DNA from: Gallionellales bacterium RIFCSPLOWO2_02_FULL_59_110
GTDB taxonomy: Bacteria; Pseudomonadota; Gammaproteobacteria; Burkholderiales; Gallionellaceae
DNA: 64,000 nt
Assembly (NCBI GenBank): GCA_001801215.1
Contig: MGXA01000059.1
Span: 1-64,000 of the forward strand
Direction of reading: 5' to 3'
How positions within the stretch are numbered: the first letter of the stretch is position 1; each line of letters begins with the position of its first letter. Made by a program: the position numbers and the translations under genes. The notes below the pieces were generated by a model. The model was given only the letters and a program-made list of their open reading frames with translations, was not told the DNA's origin and searched no databases. Of the stretch, positions 44,276 to 52,294 are shown piece by piece.

Positions 44276-45466
44276 ATGCCTGACCAGGAAATACAATACA
44301 AGAAGCTGCGCGAGGAGCGTCCTTTGGGCTTGCGCGAGGATGCGTGCCTCGTGCTGCGCGCTCCCCGCTATGCTACATGCCGTGCCTGCGAGACCGCATG
44401 CCCTGTGCAAGCTATCAAGGTGGGAGAGATCACGTTCGAACTGGGCGACGCCTGCATCGACTGCGGGCGTTGCGCCGCCGCCTGCCCGATGGGGGCGCTG
44501 GGCCTTCCCGGTTTCGTGGTACCGGAGGTCAAGCCAGTTCAGGGCGAGCTGTCCTCCGCTAAACCCGTCCCGGTAGAGTGCTGGAAAGTGCCCGCAGAGT
44601 CGTCTTTGCCTGATGCGGTGCGCGTCCCATGCACAGGGGGGTTGAGCACAGGTCGCTTGGTGGAGTTGGCAGCCGCTGCCGGGGATCGCCCGGTGCAGAT
44701 ATGGGATCGGGGCTGGTGCGCCGCGTGCCGCGCCGGGGGTGGCCCGGAGCACCCGGTTAGCGGGGCACTGGAAGCGGCCCGGGGCCTGTTGGCTGGAGCA
44801 GGCGTGCGCCCCGAAAAGTTGCCCGGAATAGCGTTCATGCCTCTGCCCGCGCAACTCATGCCCGCCGAGATTCCCTCTTCCACGAGCCAGCAGACTTTAA
44901 GCCGCCGTGGGTTTTTTTCGGCGTTCATGCGGGAGACGACGGCAGCCATCGACCAGGTGCGGCCGCTGGCACCCAAAAGCGAAATCCGGCGTAAACGAGG
45001 TTTCGAGCGCACCCCCATGCCTTCCCGTGAACGTGAGCGCCTACTCCTCGGGTTGAGTATTCTTGGCAAAAGCACGGACAAGCCTCCCCCCAGTGAGGCA
45101 TTCTACCGGGTGCAGATCAGCCAGGCCTGCCGCAGCCACAACATATGCGTCGGCATTTGCCCAACGGGCGCCTTGGATATTTATGAGGAAGATGCCCAAA
45201 ACGGGGTGGTTTTCGATTCTTACCTGTGTATCGGCTGCGGTCAATGCGTAACAGTTTGCCCTGAAAGCGCCATCGAGTTATCACCAAACGGTAACGACCT
45301 GATGACAATCGGGCAGCTTCGGCTGACCCGCTTCGGCGTGCAGGATTGCCCGGTGTGCGGCCAGACCTTTACCGCGCAAGGTGGCTCAGACTGCTGCCCC
45401 CAGTGCGCCAAGCGCCGCCAACTGGCCAGTTCGGCGTTTGCCAGCCTGTTCGGAAACAACCGCTGA
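44276..45466 (+). CDS. arxB2: multi-cluster ferredoxin-like Fe-S protein (ArxB2-type)
   Basis: The 396-residue protein carries four [4Fe-4S]-type cysteine sets. Two lie near the N-terminus (CRACETACP and CIDCGRCAAACP) and two near the C-terminus (CRSHNICVGICP and CIGCGQCVTVCP). At the end is a zinc-ribbon-like CPVCGQTF...CCPQC segment. A poorly conserved linker fills residues about 95-275. No signal peptide is visible. Being first in the operon fits ArxB2. It may transfer electrons or help assemble the enzyme. Confidence 0.72.
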   Translation: MPDQEIQYKKLREERPLGLREDACLVLRAPRYATCRACETACPVQAIKVGEITFELGDACIDCGRCAAACPMGALGLPGFVVPEVKPVQGELSSAKPVPVECWKVPAESSLPDAVRVPCTGGLSTGRLVELAAAAGDRPVQIWDRGWCAACRAGGGPEHPVSGALEAARGLLAGAGVRPEKLPGIAFMPLPAQLMPAEIPSSTSQQTLSRRGFFSAFMRETTAAIDQVRPLAPKSEIRRKRGFERTPMPSRERERLLLGLSILGKSTDKPPPSEAFYRVQISQACRSHNICVGICPTGALDIYEEDAQNGVVFDSYLCIGCGQCVTVCPESAIELSPNGNDLMTIGQLRLTRFGVQDCPVCGQTFTAQGGSDCCPQCAKRRQLASSAFASLFGNNR

Positions 45467-45475
45467 AGAGTTATC

Positions 45476-45490
45476 TGGCACACTCCTTGC
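45476..45490 (+). promoter_or_regulatory. sigma-54 (-24/-12) promoter upstream of arxA
   Basis: TGGCACACTCCTTGC matches the consensus TGGCAC-N5-TTGC exactly, with GG and GC 10 bases apart. It lies 83 bases before the arxA ATG. It fits regulation by the NtrC-type activator encoded at 40263. Confidence 0.85.
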
Positions 45491-45572
45491 GTAATTAACC
45501 TCTGCCCTAGTCGCAACGATCCGATTTAGATCGGAAGACTGGGTATTACTTTAAACCAAGGAGGATTACTGA

Positions 45573-48071
45573 ATGAACATCCTGAATACCCTGATTACCC
45601 GACGCCGTTTCCTGCAGGCCGCCGGGGCAACCAGCGCCGGGGCAGTGGCTCTGGGCAGCGGCAAGATCGGCGGCTTTGCCACCCTGTCTGAAGCCCAGGC
45701 AGCGGCGCCCGAGGCATCTGGCGGCGCAACGGTGACCAAGAGCATTTGCGGTCAATGTCCGGCTCGTTGCGGCATTGACATCTACAACACCAATGGCCGC
45801 GTCCACGCAATTTACGGCAACAACGACCACCCGATCGCCAATGGCAAGGGTTGCCCCAAGATGCACCTCGGCACCTACATGCTCTACGATCCGGATCGTT
45901 TCAAGGGCCCGATGAAGCGCACCAACCCCAACAAGGGGCGCAACGAGGATCCCAAGTTTGTGCCCATTTCCTGGGACGAAGCCTACAAGACGGTGGCCGA
46001 TCGCCTGAATAACCTGCGCGACAAGGGCGAATCGCACAAGTTCGGTTTGTTCTTCGGCCGCGGCTGGGGCGCTACTGACGTGGGTCTCACCATCGTGCCG
46101 TTCGGCGAACTGTACGGTTCCCCCAATGCGCCTATCGGTCACTCCTCCATCTGTTCCGATGGTTCCGTGCTGGCCAAGCAGTGCACCGACGGCAATGCTT
46201 CCTATTCCTCCTACGACTATCGTCATTCCAACTACCTGCTGATATTCGGCGCGAACTTCCTGGAAGCCTTCCGCCCCTACAACAATAACCTGCAGGTTTG
46301 GGGTTACATCCGTGGCGTGAAGACCCCCAAGACCCGCGTGACTTACGTGGATGTGCACATGAACCAGACCGCAGCAGCAGCCGACCGCGCGCTTCTCGTC
46401 AAGCCCGGCACCGACGGCGCTCTGGCGCTGGCCATCGCGCATGTAATTCTCACCGAGGGCCTGTGGGAAAAGAGCTTCGTTGGCGACTTCAAGGACGGTG
46501 CCAACCTGTTCAAGACCGGCCAGACGCTCGACCCGGCCAGCTTCAACGAAAAATGGGTCAAGGGCCTGATCGAGTGGTGGAACGCGGAACTCAAGGATCG
46601 CACCCCGAAATGGGCCGCAGGAGTGACCACCATTGCCGAGGATCTAATCACCCAGACGGCGCGCGAGTTTGGCTCCACACGCCCGGCGATCGCCCTGTTC
46701 GAGCGCGGCGCTCACGTGCACAGCAACGGCGTGTTGAACGGCATGGCGATCCACTCGCTGAATGCGCTGGTCGGCTCCCTGTTCGCCGAAGGCGGCCTGG
46801 GTTACCAGATGGGGCCTTCCTATGGTCCGTCGCCTGCCAATGCCGCCGACTACATGGACGACTACGCCAAGAACGGCCCGCACAAGAAAATGCCGCGCAT
46901 CGACCTGAAAGGGCACGAAGACGGCTATCTGATGGCCAAAAACATGATCCAGGAAGTGGGCAAAAACCACCTGTCCGGCAAGGCCGGCTACAAGCTCGAT
47001 ACGGCATTGTTCTACATGACCAACCCGGTCTTCTCGACCCCCAATGCGAAAAACGAGTGGGAAGAAGCCGTGAAGACGATGTTTGTCATCGATACTTCGC
47101 CGTTCCCGAGCGAAGTCGCCATGATGGCCGACATCATCCTGCCGGACAACACCTACATCGAACGCTATCAGGATGCGCCAACCTATCCGTTCCAGGGCTT
47201 CCCTCTGGCCCAGCTGCGCGTACCGGCGATCAAACCCCTGTACGATACCCGAACCTTTGGCGATTCGTTGATCGCGATCGGCAGCCTCATCAAGGGACCG
47301 ACGAGCGAGTATTTCAAGAAGCTGGAAAGCGCCGAGAATATCGTGCGCCACCTGGCCAAGGGCTTCGAAAAAGACCCGGGCGACAACGGCGTCAAGGATT
47401 TCGAGACCTGGAAGGCCAAGGGCTGCTGGTTCAAGAAACCGTACGTCTACCGCCAGGTGCGCGGCGAGTTCCTGAAGTGGGACGGCAAGGGCTACAACAA
47501 TCCGATGAGCGCCGAAGACGTCAAGAAGGATCTGCTCATGACAGATTCGGGCAAGTTCGAGTTTGTGTCTTCCTACATGGAGCACAAGAAGGACTGGGTA
47601 CTCGCCAAGACCGGTCGCGATCCCGTCAAGTACAACATGCCGCACTGGGAAGAGCCCAAGTACACCGGCGGGGGCGACGTGCACTTCATCTCCCCGAAGA
47701 CCGCGATGCATGCGGAAGGGCGCGGCGGCAACATCCCGCACGCCATTACCCTGCTCCAGCCTGCTGCCGGCGGCAACAAGGGCGCTCTGGCGGAAATTCA
47801 TCCGAGTTTGGCCAGCGCCAAGGGCATCAAGGATGGCGGCCGCATCAAGATCAAGTCTGCCGTGGGCGAAATCATCGCAACCGCGCGCGTCACCGAGCTG
47901 ACCCGTCCTGACACCATCGTGCTGCCGTTCGAGCATGGTCACTGGGCATGGGGCCGCTGGGCCAAGGCGCTGGGCGGTTCGCACGTGGACGAAATCGTGC
48001 CGCAACAGTCGGATCGCATTTCCGGTATGTGCAACTACTACACCGGCAAGGTGACGGTAGAGCGCGCATAA
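45573..48071 (+). CDS. arxA: Tat-exported molybdopterin oxidoreductase (ArxA-like catalytic subunit)
   Basis: The 832-residue DMSO-reductase-family protein has a Tat signal (RRRFLQAAG). A [4Fe-4S] site follows (Cys59, Cys62, Cys66, Cys94) and a probable molybdenum ligand Cys194 in HSSICSDG. GRGWG at 162-166 corresponds to the XGRGWG motif I recall as an ArxA hallmark that distinguishes it from ArrA. It acts in the periplasm and would oxidise arsenite (or reduce arsenate) while exchanging electrons with the quinone pool via ArxB/ArxC. GGAGG precedes the start. Substrate is inferred, not proven. Polysulfide or thiosulfate reductase is the main alternative. Confidence 0.75.
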   Translation: MNILNTLITRRRFLQAAGATSAGAVALGSGKIGGFATLSEAQAAAPEASGGATVTKSICGQCPARCGIDIYNTNGRVHAIYGNNDHPIANGKGCPKMHLGTYMLYDPDRFKGPMKRTNPNKGRNEDPKFVPISWDEAYKTVADRLNNLRDKGESHKFGLFFGRGWGATDVGLTIVPFGELYGSPNAPIGHSSICSDGSVLAKQCTDGNASYSSYDYRHSNYLLIFGANFLEAFRPYNNNLQVWGYIRGVKTPKTRVTYVDVHMNQTAAAADRALLVKPGTDGALALAIAHVILTEGLWEKSFVGDFKDGANLFKTGQTLDPASFNEKWVKGLIEWWNAELKDRTPKWAAGVTTIAEDLITQTAREFGSTRPAIALFERGAHVHSNGVLNGMAIHSLNALVGSLFAEGGLGYQMGPSYGPSPANAADYMDDYAKNGPHKKMPRIDLKGHEDGYLMAKNMIQEVGKNHLSGKAGYKLDTALFYMTNPVFSTPNAKNEWEEAVKTMFVIDTSPFPSEVAMMADIILPDNTYIERYQDAPTYPFQGFPLAQLRVPAIKPLYDTRTFGDSLIAIGSLIKGPTSEYFKKLESAENIVRHLAKGFEKDPGDNGVKDFETWKAKGCWFKKPYVYRQVRGEFLKWDGKGYNNPMSAEDVKKDLLMTDSGKFEFVSSYMEHKKDWVLAKTGRDPVKYNMPHWEEPKYTGGGDVHFISPKTAMHAEGRGGNIPHAITLLQPAAGGNKGALAEIHPSLASAKGIKDGGRIKIKSAVGEIIATARVTELTRPDTIVLPFEHGHWAWGRWAKALGGSHVDEIVPQQSDRISGMCNYYTGKVTVERA

Positions 48072-48103
48072 CCGGGACTAATGAGAATTAAGGAGATATA
48101 GCT

Positions 48104-48868
48104 ATGGCTAAATGGGGAATGGTAATTGACCTGGAAAAATGCACCGGGTGTCAGGCTTGCAGCACCGCCTGCCAGATGGAGAACAACCGCCTGCCCGGCG
48201 AAAACTACCAGGATGTGTTGTATTACACGGAAGGCAAGCAACCTACGCCGACCCTGAAATGGTTTCCGCGGCCTTGCATGCATTGCGAGGAACCTTCGTG
48301 TTTGCATGTGTGCCCGACCAAGGCCACTTTCAAAACCGCGGATGGGGTGGTGCTCATCGACTGGAACAAGTGTATCGGCTGCAAGTTCTGCATGATCGCC
48401 TGCCCGTACGGTGTGCGTTTCTACACCGACGAGAAGCCGCTCATCGAACCCAATATCAAGGATGTCTTCAAGGGATCGGGCGACCTGTCCTGGAATCCGC
48501 CGTATAAGGGCCCGCAGCAGGACAACGCACACGGCGTCGGCATCCAGCCGAATGGCGTGGTGTCCAAGTGCACCTTCTGCTACCACAAAATCAGCAAGGC
48601 GCCTGCCGGCACTGCCAATCTGACCAACGAGGACGAGGCAACACGCGAGTTCACGCCGGCCTGTGTGCGCACTTGTGCGCCCACAGCCCGCTACTTCGGC
48701 GACCTCGACAACCCCAATTCGGAAGTCAGCCGCATGATTTCGTCGAAGAAGGGCACTCGCCTGCTGGAGCACACGGGCAACAAGCCCCAGGTGTATTACG
48801 TGACTGGTTCCGGCGCGGGCGGCGGGGCAGCGGTGCCCATGGGCCGCAACGGCATCAACAAGGTATAA
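48104..48868 (+). CDS. arxB1: four-cluster ferredoxin subunit (ArxB1/PsrB-type)
   Basis: The 254-residue electron-transfer subunit has four [4Fe-4S] cysteine sets: CTGCQACSTAC, CMHCEEPSCLHVCP, CIGCKFCMIACP and CTFCYHK...CVRTCAP. It is the standard partner of a Mo-bisPGD catalytic subunit. It has no signal peptide, so it is probably co-exported with ArxA through the Tat system. It follows arxA by 32 bases with AAGGAG before the start. Confidence 0.88.
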   Translation: MAKWGMVIDLEKCTGCQACSTACQMENNRLPGENYQDVLYYTEGKQPTPTLKWFPRPCMHCEEPSCLHVCPTKATFKTADGVVLIDWNKCIGCKFCMIACPYGVRFYTDEKPLIEPNIKDVFKGSGDLSWNPPYKGPQQDNAHGVGIQPNGVVSKCTFCYHKISKAPAGTANLTNEDEATREFTPACVRTCAPTARYFGDLDNPNSEVSRMISSKKGTRLLEHTGNKPQVYYVTGSGAGGGAAVPMGRNGINKV

Positions 48869-48880
48869 GGAGAAAAAACT

Positions 48881-50014
48881 ATGACTACGCAAGTTGAAGC
48901 AAAAGGGCCGGTCGGTATGGCCATGATGGCGGGCGTTGCCGGGCTGGTGATCAGTTTGGGCATTGTCTTCAGTAATCTCATGTCCAGCGGTCATGCCTCC
49001 TTTAACACCGGCAGCAACGGTGTGACCTGGGGGCTGCCCGTGGTGAACTACGTGTTCTTCGTACTCACCTCGACGGGATTGACCTTCGTGGCCTCGCTGG
49101 CCATGGTGTTCGGGTTCAAGGAGTTCTACCCGATCGCCAAGCGCTGTGTCTGGCTGGCGGTGGTGACGCTGATCGCAGGTTTCGCCTCGCTGGCGCTGGA
49201 AATCGGCCACCCGTTCCGCATGCTGTGGGCGATTCCCCTGTCGTTCCAGTATCTGTCGCCGCTTAACTGGATGGGCGTGTTCTACCTGGCCTATCTGGTG
49301 CTGCTGCTGCTCAAATTCCAGAAGGTGAACGCCAACGACTGGGACAGCAGCGGTTCGCGCACTCTGGGCATTGCCTCCTTCGTCGCCGTGGTTATCGCCC
49401 ACGGCACGCTGGGCGGCGTGTTCGGCGCGATGATCATGCGTCCGATGTGGTATGGCCCTCTGGTGCCCATTTACTTCCTCCTCACGGCGGCAGTATCGGG
49501 TGCGGCTTTTGCGGTGCTGATTACCTACCTGACCTACGGCAGCGCCGGCAACATGCCAGAGAAGGTGCGCAATCTCATGGCCGGCTCCATGTCCAAGGTG
49601 TTCGCCGCCGTTCTGGCGGTAGTCATCCTGGCGGTCGTTTCGCGCACTGTGATCGGCCTGTGGACCAACGCCGACGGTATGCAGGTGTGGGATCACGTCG
49701 TGGCTTCGCCCTGGTACTGGATCGAAATCGTTCTGATGGTGGCGGCATTCCTGATGCTGGTTAACGGCAGTTCGCCGATGTTGCCCGCCCTCATGGTGAT
49801 CGTCTCGCTGTTCATCGGGCGCTACGAGTTCATCATTTCCGGCCAGTTGGTTCCGCTGTTCAAGGGCTCCTGGGTGCCGGGGCTGATTCAGTACACACCC
49901 TCGCTCACCGAGTGGATGACGACTCTGGTGGCGTTTTCCATCGCTCTCGCTGGATGGGCGGTAGGCGAGAAAATGCTGAATCTTGCCGCAGCACCAGAGG
50001 GGAAGAATTCGTAA
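48881..50014 (+). CDS. arxC: NrfD/PsrC-type quinone-interacting membrane subunit (ArxC)
   Basis: The 377-residue protein has nine to ten predicted helices of the NrfD/PsrC family. It anchors the enzyme to the membrane and exchanges electrons with quinones. The sequence lacks the heme-binding histidine pairs of cytochrome-b anchors. It follows arxB1 by 12 bases, and an intrinsic terminator comes directly after it. Confidence 0.88.
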   Translation: MTTQVEAKGPVGMAMMAGVAGLVISLGIVFSNLMSSGHASFNTGSNGVTWGLPVVNYVFFVLTSTGLTFVASLAMVFGFKEFYPIAKRCVWLAVVTLIAGFASLALEIGHPFRMLWAIPLSFQYLSPLNWMGVFYLAYLVLLLLKFQKVNANDWDSSGSRTLGIASFVAVVIAHGTLGGVFGAMIMRPMWYGPLVPIYFLLTAAVSGAAFAVLITYLTYGSAGNMPEKVRNLMAGSMSKVFAAVLAVVILAVVSRTVIGLWTNADGMQVWDHVVASPWYWIEIVLMVAAFLMLVNGSSPMLPALMVIVSLFIGRYEFIISGQLVPLFKGSWVPGLIQYTPSLTEWMTTLVAFSIALAGWAVGEKMLNLAAAPEGKNS

Positions 50015-50043
50015 GATACACCTCCCAGTGTCAAACGAAGCTG

Positions 50044-50079
50044 CCGGATAAAGGGGAAACCCTTTATCCGGTTTTTTTT
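50044..50079 (+). terminator. strong intrinsic terminator after arxC
   Basis: A 12-bp perfect stem (CCGGATAAAGGG/CCCTTTATCCGG) with a GAAA tetraloop is followed by eight T residues. It separates arxB2AB1C from arxD and the accessory genes. Confidence 0.95.
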
Positions 50080-50113
50080 GTGTTTTGCTTTTTAATGTAA
50101 TACCATAAGGATT

Positions 50114-50977
50114 ATGAATAAGCCTGATTTATCACTGCAAGACAAGTCCGATTTCTACCTGATGCTGGCGCGAGCTTTCATGGCGCCGATGGACCAGAAC
50201 ACTTATCAGGCCATAGTTGAATTTCTGGCCGACGACCTGGCCGAATTGGATGTGGAGCTAGGTTACGGGTTGGGGCCGCACATAGCAGCCCTGCGCGAGC
50301 AGTTGGCAAAAGTCCCCAGCCAGGAAGAATTGTTGATCATTTACAGCAGAATTTTTTTGCAACCTCCCCGCGAGGCCCAGATCAACCCCGGCATGTATCT
50401 GGATGGCGCCCTGATGGGCGGCACGGTTGCCGAAATGGAAGCGTTCTACCGGAAATTCAATGTGATGCGCGGCGAGCATTTCAGGGATTTGCCGGATCAT
50501 GTTGCGATCCAACTGGAATTTGTTGCTTACCTCTATGCGCGCGCCGCCGAGGCTCGCGAAATGGGCAGGCACGATAATGAAGCAGAAGCGGGTGCGGGAC
50601 ATTTCCTGTTTCAGTTCGTAAATCGCTGGATGCCGAAATTCCACGCCGACCTGGAAAAAGTAACCCGCGAACTGGATGAAATCATGCTGCCGGCCAATCC
50701 CTATCTGCCCCTAGCCAGCATCCTGGGGGATGCAGCAGCCCGGGATGCGCTTGCCAATCCGGAATGGCTGCCGGTAAAAAAACGGGTCGATAAGGCCATA
50801 GATAAGGCTAGGGCCGACTATGCCGCGCGCGGTATCACGGAAGAGGATATGGCCGAAATGGAACGCAAGCTCAAGGAAAAGGGTCTCAGCGTCGATCACC
50901 TGAAAATACCGGCCGAGAACCGTGATGCGGTTATGGGCTGGACAGCGAAAACGCCGCCCGATCCACGGCGCAAGTGA
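50114..50977 (+). CDS. arxD: TorD-family chaperone (ArxD-type)
   Basis: The 287-residue protein has an all-helical TorD-like N-terminal domain (about residues 10-180) that should bind the ArxA signal peptide or apoenzyme during cofactor insertion. A charged C-terminal extension (AEMERKLKEKGLSV...) is not typical of TorD. It lies after the terminator at 50044, so its expression may depend on read-through or its own promoter. TAAGGAT precedes the start. Confidence 0.8.
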   Translation: MNKPDLSLQDKSDFYLMLARAFMAPMDQNTYQAIVEFLADDLAELDVELGYGLGPHIAALREQLAKVPSQEELLIIYSRIFLQPPREAQINPGMYLDGALMGGTVAEMEAFYRKFNVMRGEHFRDLPDHVAIQLEFVAYLYARAAEAREMGRHDNEAEAGAGHFLFQFVNRWMPKFHADLEKVTRELDEIMLPANPYLPLASILGDAAARDALANPEWLPVKKRVDKAIDKARADYAARGITEEDMAEMERKLKEKGLSVDHLKIPAENRDAVMGWTAKTPPDPRRK

Positions 50978-50980
50978 AAC

Positions 50981-51550
50981 ATGGGGTGGTCGGGCGGCTT
51001 GATTATGCCCCTGTTGTTAAGTCTGGCTTGGGCGGGCACGGCTCACGCCGATATTGACACCTCCGAGTATGAGCTGAAATCCTCCATACGCTCGGAAAAG
51101 GAGCGCGAGCAATTCAGGGCGCAGTTGGAAAAGAGCAGGGTGGAGGAGGTCGAGCGCGAGCGCGCGCAAGCCGAGGCTGAGGCGCGGCGGCATGCGGAAG
51201 AAATGGAGCGGTTGGCGGCGCGACCCTATCCGGTCAGGCTCCTTGAGGCGCGCTGCACCGTCTGCCATGCGGCGACCAACTATGAAAACCAAAATCACAC
51301 TTGGTTGGGCTGGTGGCTGGTGGTGTCGCGCATGGAATACTTTAGCAAGGTCGCATTAAATTCAGGCGAACGGGGCGTGATTGTGGCTCACCTGACTGAA
51401 ACAAGGCCCGGAGACACGCGGATCGTGTTGATGGAATATGGTGCGCTGGCCGTTTCGCTACTAGGCGCAGCACTGCTTGTGTGGCAGGGGGTGCGCCGCA
51501 TCCGGCAGAAACGACAAAGGAACAGTTATGCGGGCGATCAGGGGCAGTAA
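50981..51550 (+). CDS. membrane-anchored monoheme c-type cytochrome with charged helical segment
   Basis: The 189-residue protein has a signal peptide (ending GTAHAD) and a 50-residue Glu/Arg-rich helix (likely coiled coil). A single heme-c site CTVCH follows, and a C-terminal membrane helix (VSLLGAALLVW) with a basic tail. The rest of the heme domain is only about 60 residues. It lies 3 bases after arxD and overlaps the FKBP gene. It could be an electron partner of the ArxABC enzyme. I do not recognise a named family. Confidence 0.72.
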   Translation: MGWSGGLIMPLLLSLAWAGTAHADIDTSEYELKSSIRSEKEREQFRAQLEKSRVEEVERERAQAEAEARRHAEEMERLAARPYPVRLLEARCTVCHAATNYENQNHTWLGWWLVVSRMEYFSKVALNSGERGVIVAHLTETRPGDTRIVLMEYGALAVSLLGAALLVWQGVRRIRQKRQRNSYAGDQGQ

Positions 51551-51962
51551 GGTGACATTAAAGTGCCGGGTAACGGACAGGGATCAGAATGCCCTGCTCG
51601 ACGACGGCAGCAAACCCATGTCTTTCGTGGTGGGCATGGGCCAGGTCGTCGCTGGCCTGGAAAAAGCCATAGAGGGTAAAGAGGCGGGGTATCGAAACCA
51701 ATTTACGCTGGATGCAGAAGATGCCTACGGCCTGTACCGCCCCGAGCTGGTGTTCGAGGCAGTACGCGAAAACCTGCCGCCCGGTCTCGATATACAACCC
51801 GGCATGAACCTCTCCCCAAGCGGCAGCGATGGCCGATTCCAGTTGAAGGTACTTTCCCTAACGGAACAGGGCGCCATGCTGGACGGCAACCATCATCTGG
51901 CGGGAAAGCGGCTGGATTTCGAAGTGGAGGTAATTGATGTACAAATGGCCGGCACTCACTAG
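51528..51962 (+). CDS. SlyD/FKBP-like peptidyl-prolyl isomerase
   Basis: The 144-residue protein begins MRAIRGSKVTLK and has the FKBP core with an insert-in-flap arrangement as in SlyD (SFVVGMGQVVAGLEKAIEGKEAG and DAYGLYRPELVFE). It lacks the His-rich metal tail of SlyD. It overlaps the cytochrome gene by 23 bases and the next gene by 26. In SlyD-type roles it could aid folding or cofactor insertion of the neighbouring metalloenzyme. Confidence 0.8.
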   Translation: MRAIRGSKVTLKCRVTDRDQNALLDDGSKPMSFVVGMGQVVAGLEKAIEGKEAGYRNQFTLDAEDAYGLYRPELVFEAVRENLPPGLDIQPGMNLSPSGSDGRFQLKVLSLTEQGAMLDGNHHLAGKRLDFEVEVIDVQMAGTH

Positions 51963-52206
51963 CGCGGTTCTTCTGGTATGGCTGACCGGTTCGGGCATTG
52001 CTCTGGCCGAGGACAATCCTCCACCTTCCGGCCAAACCGTCGCAGATAACAGCACGGGCCAGACAATCCGCACAGACGCGGTAGAAAAGCTGCTGGCTCC
52101 CAACGACAAGACCGGCAGGAACGCGTCTCGTCCCCCGGCCCGCCAGACTGCCTTTCGCTTTCTCGATGAAAAGAATTTGGGGCTGGGTTGCTCCAAGGGA
52201 GAATGA
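51937..52206 (+). CDS. small exported protein of unknown function
   Basis: The 89-residue protein begins MYKWPALTS, with a signal peptide ending near GIALAE and a low-complexity Ser/Thr/Pro-rich mature part. It ends in LGCSKGE with a single Cys. GGAGGT at ideal spacing sets the start, inside the FKBP gene end. It is the last gene before the his cluster and is probably translationally coupled to the FKBP gene. No family is recognised. Confidence 0.6.
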   Translation: MYKWPALTSAVLLVWLTGSGIALAEDNPPPSGQTVADNSTGQTIRTDAVEKLLAPNDKTGRNASRPPARQTAFRFLDEKNLGLGCSKGE

Positions 52207-52218
52207 GCCGATCCTGAC

Positions 52219-52249
52219 TTGACAGTTGCGGCATCAAGTTTGTGATAAG
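52219..52249 (+). promoter_or_regulatory. candidate promoter of hisC
   Basis: TTGACA matches the -35 consensus fully. The best -10, GATAAG with an extended TGT, is 19 bases on, longer than ideal. It lies 46 bases before the hisC ATG. Confidence 0.35.
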
Positions 52250-52294
52250 CTGCGCGCCATTGTGGTGCCACTCGATTATTGAGCGATTCTTTTC

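Noticed and set aside
46298-47911. 537-residue plus-strand frame inside the Mo-enzyme gene
   Set aside because: It is a shadow in another frame of arxA, with Arg/Pro-rich sequence of GC-rich off-frame type and no start site.
46644-48005. 453-residue minus-strand frame opposite arxA
   Set aside because: Antisense shadow of a strongly conserved coding region.
48038-49696. 552-residue minus-strand frame opposite arxB1/arxC
   Set aside because: His/Arg/Gln-rich antisense shadow of two well-supported genes.
40263-50977. tetrathionate reductase (Ttr) or sulfite dehydrogenase (Soe) identity for the Mo-enzyme locus
   Set aside because: The regulator is of sigma-54 NtrC type rather than the LuxR type of TtrR. 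The catalytic subunit has a Tat signal and GRGWG, unlike cytoplasmic Soe. I cannot exclude a related polysulfide-type enzyme without a tree.
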